A stretch of 64,000 bases of DNA, taken from Actinomadura macra NBRC 14102. GTDB lineage: Bacteria; Actinomycetota; Actinomycetes; Streptosporangiales; Streptosporangiaceae. The notes beneath the pieces were generated by a model that saw nothing but the letters and a program-made list of their open reading frames with translations, was not told where the DNA came from and ran no database searches. Shown one piece after another: positions 42,147-51,751 of the stretch. The position numbers and the translations under genes were made by a program. Each line of letters starts with the position of its first letter. Positions within the stretch are counted from its first letter, which is position 1. The stretch spans positions 62,001-126,000 of the forward strand of contig NZ_BCQT01000006.1 in the NCBI RefSeq assembly GCF_001552215.1. The letters run 5' to 3'.

Positions 42147-43621
42147 GAGTTCTCCCGTCCGGGGACGTGGGTGCGATCGATCAGATGCGTCCAGACGCCC
42201 TTGACCTCGGTGTAGGCGTCCAGCGCGTACCGGCCCATCTCGCGGCCCCAACCGCTGGCCTTGAAGCCGCCCCATGGCGCCGCGACATCGGGCACGTGCA
42301 GCATGTTGATGAAGATCGCGCCCGCCCTGACCCGGGCGGCCAGCCGGTGCGCGGTGGCCAGGTCCTGGGTCCAGATCGAGGCCGCGAGCCCGTACTCCAG
42401 CGCGTTCGCCCGTTCCACGACCTCGTCGTAGTCGTCGAACGGCATGATCGGCACGACCGGCCCGAAGACCTCCTCGCGGGCGATCGTCATCTCGTCGGTG
42501 ACCCCGGTGACCACCGTCGGCTCGTAGAACGACCCGGCGGCGAGGGCGCCGCCCGCACGCCGGCCCCCGGTGATCACCTCGCCGCCCTCGTCCACCGCCG
42601 TCCGTACGTATCCGTCCACCCGCGTCAGGTGCGCCTCGGAGATCAGCGGGCCGAGCCGGGTGCCGGCGTCCATGCCGCGGCCGAGCGTCATGCCCGCGGC
42701 CGCGGCCGCGAACTTCTCGGTGAACTCCTCGACGCGCCGCCGATGAACGTACAGGCGGGCGAAGGCCGCGCAGACCTGGCCGCTGTTGAACATGGCGCCG
42801 GCCACGTTGCCCTGCACGGCGGCGTCGATGTCCACGTCGTCGGTGATGATGCTCGGGGCCTTGCCGCCGAGTTCCAGGGTGAGGCGCTTGAGGTTGCCGG
42901 CCGAGGCGCGGACGATCTGCCGGCCCACCTCGGTGGAGCCGGTGAACGACACCTTGTCCACGCCGGGGTGCTCCACCAGCAGCCGGCCGGTCGATGGTCC
43001 CCCGGTGAGGATGTTGACCACGCCGTCCGGCAGGCCCGCCGCCCGGACCAGCTCGCCGAGCCGCAGCGCCGACAGCGGGGTCTGCTCGGCGGGCTTGAGG
43101 ATGACCGTGTTACCGCAGGCGAGCGCCGGCGCCAGCTTCCAGCACGCCTGGAGCAGCGGACCGTTCCAGGGGACGATCAGCGCGCACACGCCGACCGGCT
43201 CCCGGCGGGTGTAGTGCAGGGTGTCGGGGAAGGAGACCGGGGCGACCGCGCCCTCGATCTTCGTGCACCATCCGGCGTAGTACCGCAGGTGCTCGGCGGC
43301 GGCCGGCACGCCGAACGCGCGGGCGTCGGCGACCGGCATGCCGTTGTCGCGCGACTCGGTCTCGGCGAGTTCGTCGCGGTGCTCTTCCAGCAGGTCGGCC
43401 AGCCGCCACAGCAACCGGGCGCGGGCCGAGGCGGGCAGGTCGCGCCACCGCGGGTCGGCGAGCGCGGTGCGTGCGGCGGCGACCGCCGCGTCGACCTCGG
43501 CGCCGCCCGCCTCGATACAGACGGCCAGTTCGGTGCCGTCGGCGGGATCGGTGGTGACGAAGGTGGCGGCCGACGGTGGGGAGACCCACTCACCGCCGAT
43601 CAGCAGTTTGGTGTCGTCCAT
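42143..43621 (-). CDS. NAD(P)-dependent aldehyde dehydrogenase
   Basis: 492 residues from the ATG at 43621, preceded by GGAGG. Catalytic motifs: V-P-W-N-G-P-L-L-Q-A-C-W-K, F-T-G-S-T-E-V-G, catalytic Glu in L-E-L-G-G-K-A-P and catalytic Cys in N-S-G-Q-V-C-A-A-F. Length is standard for the family. Position between the ABC importer genes and the alcohol dehydrogenase suggests oxidation of an aromatic aldehyde such as a hydroxyphenylacetaldehyde; the substrate is inferred from context. Confidence 0.94.
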   Translation of the reverse strand: MDDTKLLIGGEWVSPPSAATFVTTDPADGTELAVCIEAGGAEVDAAVAAARTALADPRWRDLPASARARLLWRLADLLEEHRDELAETESRDNGMPVADARAFGVPAAAEHLRYYAGWCTKIEGAVAPVSFPDTLHYTRREPVGVCALIVPWNGPLLQACWKLAPALACGNTVILKPAEQTPLSALRLGELVRAAGLPDGVVNILTGGPSTGRLLVEHPGVDKVSFTGSTEVGRQIVRASAGNLKRLTLELGGKAPSIITDDVDIDAAVQGNVAGAMFNSGQVCAAFARLYVHRRRVEEFTEKFAAAAAGMTLGRGMDAGTRLGPLISEAHLTRVDGYVRTAVDEGGEVITGGRRAGGALAAGSFYEPTVVTGVTDEMTIAREEVFGPVVPIMPFDDYDEVVERANALEYGLAASIWTQDLATAHRLAARVRAGAIFINMLHVPDVAAPWGGFKASGWGREMGRYALDAYTEVKGVWTHLIDRTHVPGRENS

Positions 43622-43667
43622 TGGTTCCTCCGATGTGGGTGGTCTGCCGTGTCCGGAAGCCGGGCCG

Positions 43668-44741
43668 CTAGCCACCGGCTCCGAAGAGCGACGTCAGCTC
43701 CTTCTGCGTCGCGGCGAGCTCGGTCGCGGGCAGGTCCATGTCGATGATCTTCAGCTGGCTCAGCCCGGGCAGGCCGCCGACCGGCGCGGGGGCGCCCGGC
43801 GCCGTGCCCTGGAGGCCGAGCCGCCCGATGCCCTGCTGGGCCTCCGGGGTCAGCAGCCACGCGCTCAGCAGCATCGCGGCGTTGGGGTGCTTGGCCTTCG
43901 CCGGAACCGCGTAGCCGGTGCCGGTCGCGGGCGTGCCGTCGTCCAGCGTGAAGTACGTGACCGGGGCGCCGCTGCCGCCCGCGTTGTTGATCAGCTGGTA
44001 GGCGGCGACCATGCCGATCTGCTTCTGCCCGGTGGCGACGGCCTGGATGGCGGCGGGCACCGTGGCGTACTTCGTGGCGTTGCCCGACAGTGTCTTCAGG
44101 TCGGCCCGGTCGATGACGCCCGCCTTCTCGGTGGCGGCGAGGGACTGCGAGGACAGGCCGGGGATGGCCGGGTCCGGCAGCGCGATCTTGCCCTTCCACT
44201 TCGGGTCCAGCAGCGCCGCCCAGGTCTTCGGCAGGTCCGCCGGCTTGACCGTCCTGGTGTTGTAGAACATGGTCGCCTGGGCCAGCAGCGGCTCGACGTA
44301 GAAGTCCCGCTCGCCGACGTACTTCGGATCGAGCGCGGCGGAGCCCTCCGGCTTGTAGGAGGTGAGCCAGCCTCGCTGCGCGTACAGGCCGAGGTCGACC
44401 GGGCCGGTGGCGAGCAGGTCCGCGCCGAGCTTCCCGGTCGCGATCTCGGCCTGGAGGCGTGCCGTCAGCGGCGGTCCGAACAGGTCGGTGGTCTTCACCG
44501 TGATGCCGGGGTACTTCCTGGTGAACTGGTCGTACAGCGGCTTGTACGTGCTCTGGAACGGTCCGTAGACCATGAGCGTCCCCTCGGCCTTGGCCGCGGT
44601 GTACAGGTCCGATGCCGCCTTCGGCGGCGCCGACGCGGCGGTCGGCGCGCTCGGTCCCCCGCCGCAGGCGGTCATCGCGAACGCGCTCGTCACGCCGATG
44701 ACGGCGGCGGCCCAGCGAAGGACTGTCCGGTGTCTGCCCAT
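43668..44741 (-). CDS. ABC transporter substrate-binding lipoprotein (AfuA/iron-type fold)
   Basis: 357 residues. The signal ends in a lipobox A-M-T-A-C with Cys26 as the lipidated residue, followed by a Gly/Pro/Ala linker. The mature protein resembles family-1/iron(III)-type binding proteins (T-A-A-K-A-E-G-T-L-M-V-Y-G-P-F; A-M-L-L-S-A-W-L-L-T-P-E-A-Q). The gene overlaps the ATPase stop by 1 bp (TGATG). Within an aromatic catabolic operon it more likely captures an organic acid than iron. Localisation: outer face of the membrane. Confidence 0.9.
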   Translation of the reverse strand: MGRHRTVLRWAAAVIGVTSAFAMTACGGGPSAPTAASAPPKAASDLYTAAKAEGTLMVYGPFQSTYKPLYDQFTRKYPGITVKTTDLFGPPLTARLQAEIATGKLGADLLATGPVDLGLYAQRGWLTSYKPEGSAALDPKYVGERDFYVEPLLAQATMFYNTRTVKPADLPKTWAALLDPKWKGKIALPDPAIPGLSSQSLAATEKAGVIDRADLKTLSGNATKYATVPAAIQAVATGQKQIGMVAAYQLINNAGGSGAPVTYFTLDDGTPATGTGYAVPAKAKHPNAAMLLSAWLLTPEAQQGIGRLGLQGTAPGAPAPVGGLPGLSQLKIIDMDLPATELAATQKELTSLFGAGG

Positions 44742-45889
44742 CAGTGGCTCCTGTTCATCGATCGGATCGATCCGTCTTCGGCGGGGAGCACGACAAGTTC
44801 GGCACAGCTCACGAGCACGCGCTGGCCGCGTTCCAACGGGGAGTCCCGGCCCAGGCCCAGCACGGCGACGATCTTCCCTGTGCCGGGAAGGTCGACCTCC
44901 ACCTCGACGCCGTCACCGAGCCGGGCGATCGCCACCACGCGGCCGGTGCCCAGCGACTCCTCGGACGGGGAGCCGACGGCGCCGGGACCGGGGACGGTGT
45001 CCGCCGGACGCACGGTCAGCGCCCGGCTGCGTGCGGCGATGAGCACCGGACGGCCGGGCCCCGCCACGCCGACGTGCGGAGCGCGGACGCGACCATCGGT
45101 GACCTGCACGGTGCAGTCGGCGCCGTCCGCGGACACGGCGACCCCCGGAATGAACACATCGAATCCGACGAACTCGGCCACCTGCCTGGTCGCCGGCAGC
45201 GTGAACACCTCGCGGGGGGTTCCGAGCTGCGCGACGCGTCCGCCGGCCAGGACCGCGACCCGGTCGGCCAGGCCCCCGATCTCGTCCTGATCGTGGGTGA
45301 CGTAGAGGGCGGTGGTGCCGGTCCTCTCGTGCAGCGCGCGGATCTCCCGGCGCAGCAGACGCCGCAGGTTGGCGTCCAGATTGGACAGCGGTTCGTCGAA
45401 GAGCAGCACGCTCGGCTCGGTCACGATGGCGCGGGCGATCGACACGCGCTGCTGCTGGCCGCCGGAGAGCTGGCCGGGCCGCCGCCCGGCGGTCTCCGGG
45501 AGCCCGACCAGCTCCAGCGCCTCGGAGACCCGCCGGTCCAGCTCGGCGCCGCGCACCTTACGCCGCCGCAGCGGATAGGCCACGTTCTGGGCGACGCTCA
45601 GGTGCGGCCAGAGCGCGTAGTTCTGGAAGACCATGCCGAGGTTGCGTGACTCCGGCGGCACAAAGCACCGGGCGGCCGGGTCCGTCATCGTCCGGTCACC
45701 GATCGAGATCCGTCCCGACTGCGGGCGGTCCAGGCCCGCGACGCACCGCAGCAGGGTGGACTTCCCGCAGCCCGACGGTCCGAGCAGGCCGAGAAGTTCG
45801 CCCTCCTTGACGTCGAGGTCGATCTCGTCGAGGACGGTGTTCGTCGCCGTGTACGCGCGGGTGAGGGCGGCGATGCCGATCTGGGCCAC
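44741..45889 (-). CDS. ABC transporter ATPase
   Basis: 382 residues from a GTG whose last base overlaps the permease stop. Walker [11 protein letters not shown]-loop [10 protein letters not shown], signature L-S-G-G-Q-Q-Q-R, Walker [13 protein letters not shown], and switch H in Y-V-T-H-D-Q-D-E. The C-terminal 140 residues form a TOBE/OB-type regulatory domain, usual for the Pot/Fbp-type importers. Works with the adjacent permease and binding protein. Confidence 0.95.
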   Translation of the reverse strand: MAQIGIAALTRAYTATNTVLDEIDLDVKEGELLGLLGPSGCGKSTLLRCVAGLDRPQSGRISIGDRTMTDPAARCFVPPESRNLGMVFQNYALWPHLSVAQNVAYPLRRRKVRGAELDRRVSEALELVGLPETAGRRPGQLSGGQQQRVSIARAIVTEPSVLLFDEPLSNLDANLRRLLRREIRALHERTGTTALYVTHDQDEIGGLADRVAVLAGGRVAQLGTPREVFTLPATRQVAEFVGFDVFIPGVAVSADGADCTVQVTDGRVRAPHVGVAGPGRPVLIAARSRALTVRPADTVPGPGAVGSPSEESLGTGRVVAIARLGDGVEVEVDLPGTGKIVAVLGLGRDSPLERGQRVLVSCAELVVLPAEDGSIRSMNRSH

Positions 45890-47667
45890 TAGAGCCTTCC
45901 TTCATCCGGGACGGCCGCGGAGAGGTCTCCCCGCCGCCGCGCCGACCATTTCCTGATGCAGACGACCGCGGCTCCGAGCACCCCTGTCAGCAGCAGGAAG
46001 CACGCCAGGGCCGTGCAGTAGAGCGCCGCGGCGGGGGCCAGGCCGCCGTTCTGGAACAGCGAGTAGCTGAGCGTCGAGACGGTGTCGGTTCCCGTCTGGG
46101 CCAGGAGCAGGGGGACGTCGAGGGTGCCGGACATGACGAACACGACGAGCACCCACGCCGAGGCCAGCGCCGGCCACATGAGCGGGACCAGCACACGCCG
46201 TACCTCCCCGATGAACGAGTCGCCGCTCACGCGCGCCGCCTCCTCCAGCTCGCTCGACAGCTGGGTCAGGGAACCTTCCAGCGCGCGCACCGCGAACGGC
46301 ACCACCGAGACGAGCAGGCCGATCAGCAGCGGCAGCGGGGTGCCGAAGAGCCGGTTGAGTCCGGGCACCACGGCGTAGACCCACAGGAGCGCGAGCCCGA
46401 ACACCAGCCCCGGCATCGTCGCCGGCACCCACGAGCCGAGCCGCGCGAACAGCGGCAGGCGGCCGCGGCCGCGCACGAAGACATAGGCGAGCGTGAAGGA
46501 CAGGAGCACGCTGATGGCGCCCCCGGCGGCCGAGCCGATGACGGTGACCAGGATGGCCTTGCGCGTCGCCGGGTCGGCGAACACCGCCCGGTAGTTGCCC
46601 GCCGTCCAGCCGTCGAAGACGCCGAAGTAGGACTGGAACGATCCGACCAGCATCTGGGCGAACGGGAGGGCGATCGTCAGGGCGACCCAGGCCAGGATGA
46701 CGCCGGTGAGCGCCCACCGCCACCGGCTGCGCGTGGCCGACCGGTCGCCTGCCGCGCGGGCCTGCACGGTGACGAACGACCGGTCGCCGAGCAGGCGCAG
46801 CTGCGCCACGACGCAGAGCATCACCAGCAGGACGAGGATCATCGACGCCGTGGACGCGGCGCTGTAGTCAGGTCCGAGCGGATCTTGCAGGTAGGTGTAG
46901 ACCGTCGTGGAGAACACCCGGATGTTCGCGCCGAGGCCGAGGATGGCGGGCACCTCGAACTCCTGCATGGTCAGCACGAAGCCCAGCAACGTCGTGCCCA
47001 GCAGGGCGGGTGCGAGGCTCGGTACCTCGATGCCGAGGAAGGCCCGCGTGACGCCCGCACCGCACACCCGCGCCGCCTCCGTGCTCGACTTGCCGGACGC
47101 GCGCACCGGGCTGAGCAGGAGCAGGTAGGCGATCGACGCCGTCTTGATCGTCGAGACCGCCACCACGCCGTACCAGTTGTGCGTGGAGAAGCCGTTCGCG
47201 AGCCCGTCGGCGCCCACCGTGGCCAGCGCCTTGTTCACCAGACCGCCCGTGCCCGAACCGGCCATCGCCCAGGCCAGCGCGTAGTAGGACTTCGGTACGG
47301 CGAGCAGGATCACCATCGACGGGGTGATCGCACGGCGCAGCGGGGCCTGGCTGCGCTGGGAGATCAGCAGCAGGCCGAGGGCGACGCAGGTGCCGAGCGA
47401 CGCGACGACGGCGCTGTAGACCAGCGTCACGCCCAGGGCCCGCCAGATGTAGGCGCGCCCGACCACACGGGTGACGCCGTCCAGGGTCCACTCCGCCGGG
47501 GGGAACGGCGAGGTGCGGATCGCGCCGTAGGCCAGCAGCACCAGCGGCAGCACGAACAGCCAGACGGTCAGCAGCGCCACGAGCCCCGGCGGAAGCCACC
47601 TCAGCCACCGGCGCAGGCCGTGACGGGTCGCCCGCGCGGTCGTGTCGATCGCCATGCTCTCGGTCAT
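45889..47667 (-). CDS. ABC transporter permease, two fused membrane domains
   Basis: 592 residues with about 12 membrane helices, an internal duplication of two six-helix domains as in FbpB/AfuB-type permeases, so one polypeptide replaces a permease pair. EAA-type loops occur in both halves: E-A-A-R-V-C-G-A-G-V-T-R-A-F and E-E-A-A-R-V-S-G-D-S-F. The ATG overlaps the hydrolase stop by 4 bp. It forms the importer with the ATPase and lipoprotein. Confidence 0.94.
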   Translation of the reverse strand: MTESMAIDTTARATRHGLRRWLRWLPPGLVALLTVWLFVLPLVLLAYGAIRTSPFPPAEWTLDGVTRVVGRAYIWRALGVTLVYSAVVASLGTCVALGLLLISQRSQAPLRRAITPSMVILLAVPKSYYALAWAMAGSGTGGLVNKALATVGADGLANGFSTHNWYGVVAVSTIKTASIAYLLLLSPVRASGKSSTEAARVCGAGVTRAFLGIEVPSLAPALLGTTLLGFVLTMQEFEVPAILGLGANIRVFSTTVYTYLQDPLGPDYSAASTASMILVLLVMLCVVAQLRLLGDRSFVTVQARAAGDRSATRSRWRWALTGVILAWVALTIALPFAQMLVGSFQSYFGVFDGWTAGNYRAVFADPATRKAILVTVIGSAAGGAISVLLSFTLAYVFVRGRGRLPLFARLGSWVPATMPGLVFGLALLWVYAVVPGLNRLFGTPLPLLIGLLVSVVPFAVRALEGSLTQLSSELEEAARVSGDSFIGEVRRVLVPLMWPALASAWVLVVFVMSGTLDVPLLLAQTGTDTVSTLSYSLFQNGGLAPAAALYCTALACFLLLTGVLGAAVVCIRKWSARRRGDLSAAVPDEGRL

Positions 47668-48512
47668 CTCGGGGCTCCGAGCGCCGTGGTCAGGAAGGCG
47701 GCGACCATGTCCAGCACGAACGGCCGGTGGAACGCCTCGTCCTCGTGGCCGGCGTCGCCGAGCAGCACCAGCGTCGACTCGACGCCGTGGGCCACCAGGT
47801 CGCGGTGCAGGCCGGCGCTCTGCTCCGGCGGGATCAGCCGATCGCGGTCGCCGTGCACGAGCAGGAACGGCGCCGAGCCCACCCGGACCATCCGGCATGG
47901 GCTGGCCTCCCGGACGCGCGGGTCCGCCCCGTCGATCTCCGTCATGCCCAGCAGGGCCGCCTCGCGCGAGGGCGGGAGGACTCTGGTCTCCAGTTCGCTG
48001 CGCCGGGCGAGCGCGGCGATGTCCGTCGGGGCGGCCCACGCGACCACGGCGTCGGCGTGCTCCGGGCTCGTCCGCCCTTCGCGCGGGGTCCCGGGGGCCA
48101 TCCCCAGCAGGGCCGCCAGATGCCCGCCGGCCGAAGCGCCCCACGCCCCGACGCGGTCCACCCGGAGCGCGAGATCGTCTCCGCGTTCCCGGATCCAGCG
48201 AAGTGCGGCGCGTGCGTCCTCCAGCTGGGCGGGGAACCGTGCCACCGGGACCAGGCGATAGTCAAGGCTCGCCACGGCGATCCCGCGCCGTGCCAGCGCG
48301 AGCGCCCGGTGTTCGGCGTGGTCTGCGCGGCCCCCGCTCGCCCAGCCCCCACCGTGCAGATAGAGCGTGACGGCCGGGTGTCCGGCCGTTTCCGGGCGGT
48401 ACAGGTCCAGCAGCAGGTGCTGCCCTCCGGGAGCGGCGTACTCGAACGTGGAGACGGTGACCCCGTCGCGTACCGATCGGCTCACCGGTTCTCCGGCCCG
48501 CGCCGCTGCCAT
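47664..48512 (-). CDS. alpha/beta-hydrolase (HSL/BD-FAE-type esterase)
   Basis: 282 residues from the ATG at 48512 with GGAGG 6 nt upstream; the longer frame to 48635 would cross the operator. Oxyanion motif L-Y-L-H-G-G-G-W, nucleophile G-A-S-A-G-G, acid in V-H-G-D-R-D-R-L-I-P and His in D-A-G-H-E-D-E-A-F. It is the first gene of the catabolic operon, divergent from the IclR regulator. It may cleave an ester of the aromatic substrate before uptake steps or inside the cell; no signal peptide is present, so it acts in the cytoplasm. Confidence 0.9.
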   Translation of the reverse strand: MAAARAGEPVSRSVRDGVTVSTFEYAAPGGQHLLLDLYRPETAGHPAVTLYLHGGGWASGGRADHAEHRALALARRGIAVASLDYRLVPVARFPAQLEDARAALRWIRERGDDLALRVDRVGAWGASAGGHLAALLGMAPGTPREGRTSPEHADAVVAWAAPTDIAALARRSELETRVLPPSREAALLGMTEIDGADPRVREASPCRMVRVGSAPFLLVHGDRDRLIPPEQSAGLHRDLVAHGVESTLVLLGDAGHEDEAFHRPFVLDMVAAFLTTALGAPR

Positions 48513-48538
48513 CTGCCACCTCCGCACCATCCACGGTT

Positions 48539-48555
48539 GTTCCGATAAACGGAAC
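48539..48555. promoter_or_regulatory. IclR-type operator between hydrolase and regulator
   Basis: GTTCCG-ATAAA-CGGAAC is a perfect 17-bp palindrome of the kind bound by IclR-family proteins. A degenerate second copy (GTTCGATTAACGG, 48562-48574) follows, and CGGGT-N8-ACCCG at 48572-48589. It lies 27 bp upstream of the hydrolase start and between divergent promoters, so the adjacent IclR protein probably controls the whole operon and itself. Confidence 0.82.
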
Positions 48556-48719
48556 GTCCTGGTTCGATTAACGGGTAAGCTATGACCCGAAAGGCGAGGT
48601 GTCAACAGCGAGGATCCAGTAGAACATGGCGACACCAGCGAAAACAGTGACCAGACGGCAGAACGGAAGACGTTCTATATTCGGACTGGTCGCAATCCCC
48701 CGGCGCAGAAGGCAGGACG

Positions 48720-49541
48720 ATGAGTGAGATCTCCAAGACCGCGGACCTGGCTCTGCGCGCCCTGATCGTCCTCGGCGAGAGCGGCCCGGCCACGGCGGCC
48801 TCGCTCGGCCGGGAGTTGGGCGTCAACCGCACCGTCGTGCACCGGATCCTGACCACGTTGCAGAGCCGGGGATTCGTCGTACGCCGTGACCGCACGTACG
48901 CGCTCGGTGGAACGCTGCGGCACCTGGCCGCGAGCGCCGCCCCGGACCTGCGCGCCCTCGCCAGGCCCACGATGGCCCGGCTCGTCGAGACGGCGCGCGA
49001 GACGGTGGTGATGCACGCACCCGAAGGGAACGTCGCCGTGGTGGTCGAGCAGGTCGTGGCCGACCACCACGTCCTGCGCGTCGAGCACCCGCCCGGCTCG
49101 CGCCATCCCCTGCACCGCGGCGCGAGCGGACGGGCGATGCTCGCGTTCATGGACGACCAGACGATCGACACCACGCTCCGCGAGGAGCCGGACGCCGAGA
49201 AGACACGGGTGCGGCTACGCGAGGTGCGCGACCTCGGTTACGCGCTCTCCTTCGACGAACTTCAGCACGGTGTGCACGGTGCGGCGGCGCCGGTGCTCGA
49301 CCCGAACGGGTCGGTGGTCGCGAGCGTGGCGATCCTCGTCCCGGCGACCCGCACCGCGAGCATGACCGCGCACCTGGACGATCTGCTGGCGGCGGCCGGC
49401 GAGATGGGCGCGGCGCTGCATGCGGCCTCCCAACCCGCTCGCCTGGCCGACCGCGCACGTGACGTGCCCGACACAGCCGACACGAGCGACTTGAGCGACT
49501 TGAGCGACTCGGTCGTCGCCCCTCCGCCGCGACGGCCGTGA
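48720..49541 (+). CDS. IclR-family transcriptional regulator
   Basis: 273 residues. Winged helix-turn-helix at 5-70 (A-A-S-L-G-R-E-L-G-V-N-R-T-V-V-H-R-I-L-T-T-L and G-F-V-V-R-R-D), then the IclR effector-binding domain with H-R-G-A-S-G-R-A-M-L-A and G-Y-A-L-S-F-D-E-L-Q-H-G-V-H-G-A-A-A-P-V. A low-complexity tail D-T-S-D-L-S-D-L-S-D is unusual. Divergent from the hydrolase/importer/dehydrogenase operon with the palindrome at 48,539 between; such proteins commonly sense aromatic acids. Confidence 0.94.
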   Translation: MSEISKTADLALRALIVLGESGPATAASLGRELGVNRTVVHRILTTLQSRGFVVRRDRTYALGGTLRHLAASAAPDLRALARPTMARLVETARETVVMHAPEGNVAVVVEQVVADHHVLRVEHPPGSRHPLHRGASGRAMLAFMDDQTIDTTLREEPDAEKTRVRLREVRDLGYALSFDELQHGVHGAAAPVLDPNGSVVASVAILVPATRTASMTAHLDDLLAAAGEMGAALHAASQPARLADRARDVPDTADTSDLSDLSDSVVAPPPRRP

Positions 49542-49557
49542 TGGTCGTGTCAGCCGC

Positions 49558-50343
49558 TCACAGGTGCCGGCCGCCGTCGACCACGATCCGCGTGCCCGTC
49601 GCCAGCCGCAGGTGGGTGACGGCGCCGACCACCGAGAGCGCGATGTCCTCGGGAGCGGCGACGACCCGCAGCGGCGTGCTCGCCGCCTGGCGCTCGATCG
49701 CCGCCGTGTCGCGGCCCGGAACGAAGTCGGTGTCGACCGCGGCCGGCGCGACGGCGATCACCCGCACCTCGGGGGCGAGGACGCGCGCGAGCGACATCGT
49801 CATCACGTCCATCGCCGCTTTCGAGGCGCAGTAGGCGATGCTGCTGCCGAGACCGGTGAACCCGGAGACCGAGGAGATGTGCACGACCACGCCGTCCCCG
49901 CCGGACCGGTCTCCTGATCTGAGGAGGTCGGAGAACTCCCGGACGAGCGCGAAGGACCCGCGGACGTTGGTCCGCAGGATCCGGTCGAACGTCTCGTCGT
50001 CCAGGGCCCGCAGGTCGGAGTGCGGGACCGCCGCGGTGATGCCGGCGGCGTTGACGAGCACATCGCACCCTCCGTGCCGCCCGGCCACGAACCGGGCGGC
50101 CTCGGCCAGTTCGGCGCTCACCTCCAGCGGCATCCGCACGGTCGAGTGGCCCGTCCCCGGGAGGGAGTCCCGAACCCGCTCGGCGCGATCGGCGCCGCCG
50201 TGGTACCCCACCGCCACCGTCGCCCCGGCCTCCGCGAACTCCCGCGCGCAGGCGGCGCCGATCCCGCCGCTGCCGCCGGCCACCACGACGACCCGTCCGC
50301 CGAGCTCGTAACGGCCGAGCCCACCCCGCCTCAGTTCCGGCAT
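49558..50343 (-). CDS. short-chain dehydrogenase/reductase
   Basis: 261 residues from the ATG at 50343 (GGAGG, 6-nt spacer). Cofactor loop V-A-G-G-S-G-G-I-G-A-A, N-A-A-G, catalytic S-S-V-S-G and Y-C-A-S-K, followed by P-A-A-V-D-T-D. Classical SDR of the FabG type. Divergent from homogentisate dioxygenase across an AT-rich operator-like region, so possibly co-regulated with it. Substrate unknown; an aromatic alcohol or ketone would fit. Confidence 0.92.
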   Translation of the reverse strand: MPELRRGGLGRYELGGRVVVVAGGSGGIGAACAREFAEAGATVAVGYHGGADRAERVRDSLPGTGHSTVRMPLEVSAELAEAARFVAGRHGGCDVLVNAAGITAAVPHSDLRALDDETFDRILRTNVRGSFALVREFSDLLRSGDRSGGDGVVVHISSVSGFTGLGSSIAYCASKAAMDVMTMSLARVLAPEVRVIAVAPAAVDTDFVPGRDTAAIERQAASTPLRVVAAPEDIALSVVGAVTHLRLATGTRIVVDGGRHL

Positions 50344-50363
50344 ACGCCACCTCCAGGCATCAA

Positions 50364-50383
50364 TGATATGATTGAGCATATCA
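50364..50383. promoter_or_regulatory. AT-rich palindrome between SDR and homogentisate dioxygenase
   Basis: TGATATG-N6-CATATCA, a perfect 7-bp inverted repeat, stands out in this GC-rich DNA. It lies 20 bp from the SDR start and 33 bp from the dioxygenase start. The GntR-family regulator encoded downstream is the obvious candidate to bind it. Confidence 0.72.
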
Positions 50384-50416
50384 ATCAGATGTAATGCGGC
50401 CTCCGGGGAGGAACGC

Positions 50417-51751
50417 GTGGACACGAGAACCGATGTGGACACCGGAGAACCGAGGGGGACGGGCGGTCCGTCCTACCTGTCCGGGTTCGGCAATGAGCAC
50501 GTCAGCGAGGCGGTGCCAGGCGCGCTCCCGGTGGGCCGCAACTCCCCCCAGCAGGCCCCGCTCGGGCTGTACGCCGAGCAGATCAGCGGGACCGCGTTCA
50601 CCCAGCCACGATCGGTCAACCGCCGTACCTGGGTCTACCGGATCACCCCGTCCGCCAAGCACCCGCCGTTCCGGCGGATCGGCGACGGGCTGCTGCGGAC
50701 CGCGCCGTTCACCGACGTTCCCCCCGACCCGAACCGGCTGCGCTGGGATCCGGTCGCCCTTCCGGACACGCCGACCGACTTCGTGGACGGCCTGGTCACG
50801 ATCGGCGGGAACGGCGACGCCCTGGCCCACGCCGGCATCGGCATCCACTGGTACCGGGCCACCACGTCCATGACCGACCGGTACTTCGTCAACGCCGACG
50901 GCGAGTTCCTGATCGTCCCGCAACTCGGCGAACTGCTCCTGCACACCGAACTGGGCCGCCTCCTGGTCGCGCCGGGAGAGATCGCGGTCGTGCCACGCGG
51001 CATCAGGTACCGGGTCGAGGTGCCCGGCAGCGCCGCACGCGGCTACATCTGCGAGAACTACGGCGCGCCCTTCACCCTGCCCGAGCGCGGCCCGATCGGA
51101 GCCAACGGGCTGGCCAACGAGCGCGACTTCCTCGCCCCCGTGGCGGCGTTCGAGGAGGGTTCGCGCGACGTCCAGGTCGTCCAGAAGTTCGGCGGCGGGC
51201 TCTGGGCAGCCGACTACGGCCACTCGCCGCTGGACGTCGTCGCCTGGCACGGCGACCACACCCCGTACAAGTACGACCTGGCGCGCTTCATGACGATCGG
51301 GACGATCAGCTTCGATCACCCCGATCCCTCGATCTTCACCGTGCTGACCTCGCCGACCGACTCACCGGGTCTCGCGAACGCCGACTTCGTGATCTTCCCT
51401 CCGCGGTGGCTGGTGGGCGAGAACACGTTCCGGCCGCCCTGGTACCACCGCAACATCATGAGCGAGTTCATGGGCCTCGTCCGCGGGGTCTACGACGCGA
51501 AGGCCGACGGGTTCCTCCCGGGCGGCGCGAGCCTGCACAACAGCTTCACCTCCCACGGCCCGGACGCCGACACCTACGCGCGAGCCAGCACCGCGGACCT
51601 CGTCCCACAGAAGCTCGACGACACGCTGGCGTTCATGTTCGAGAGCCGGTGGGTCATCCGGCTCACCGAGCACGCCGCCGCCAGCCCCACGCTCCAGGCG
51701 GACTACGACTCCGTGTGGGACGGGCTACGACCGCACTTCGCCCGAACATGA
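50417..51751 (+). CDS. hmgA: homogentisate 1,2-dioxygenase
   Basis: 444 residues from a GTG behind GGGGAGGAAC. Strong family hallmarks: Y-L-S-G-F-G-N-E-H near the start, [33 protein letters not shown] with the iron-binding His and Glu, and [12 protein letters not shown] with the third ligand. It opens the homogentisate ring to maleylacetoacetate. The isomerase and fumarylacetoacetase genes are not in this window. The upstream MhaAB-like hydroxylase could supply homogentisate from 3-hydroxyphenylacetate, or it may come from tyrosine. Confidence 0.97.
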   Translation: MDTRTDVDTGEPRGTGGPSYLSGFGNEHVSEAVPGALPVGRNSPQQAPLGLYAEQISGTAFTQPRSVNRRTWVYRITPSAKHPPFRRIGDGLLRTAPFTDVPPDPNRLRWDPVALPDTPTDFVDGLVTIGGNGDALAHAGIGIHWYRATTSMTDRYFVNADGEFLIVPQLGELLLHTELGRLLVAPGEIAVVPRGIRYRVEVPGSAARGYICENYGAPFTLPERGPIGANGLANERDFLAPVAAFEEGSRDVQVVQKFGGGLWAADYGHSPLDVVAWHGDHTPYKYDLARFMTIGTISFDHPDPSIFTVLTSPTDSPGLANADFVIFPPRWLVGENTFRPPWYHRNIMSEFMGLVRGVYDAKADGFLPGGASLHNSFTSHGPDADTYARASTADLVPQKLDDTLAFMFESRWVIRLTEHAAASPTLQADYDSVWDGLRPHFART

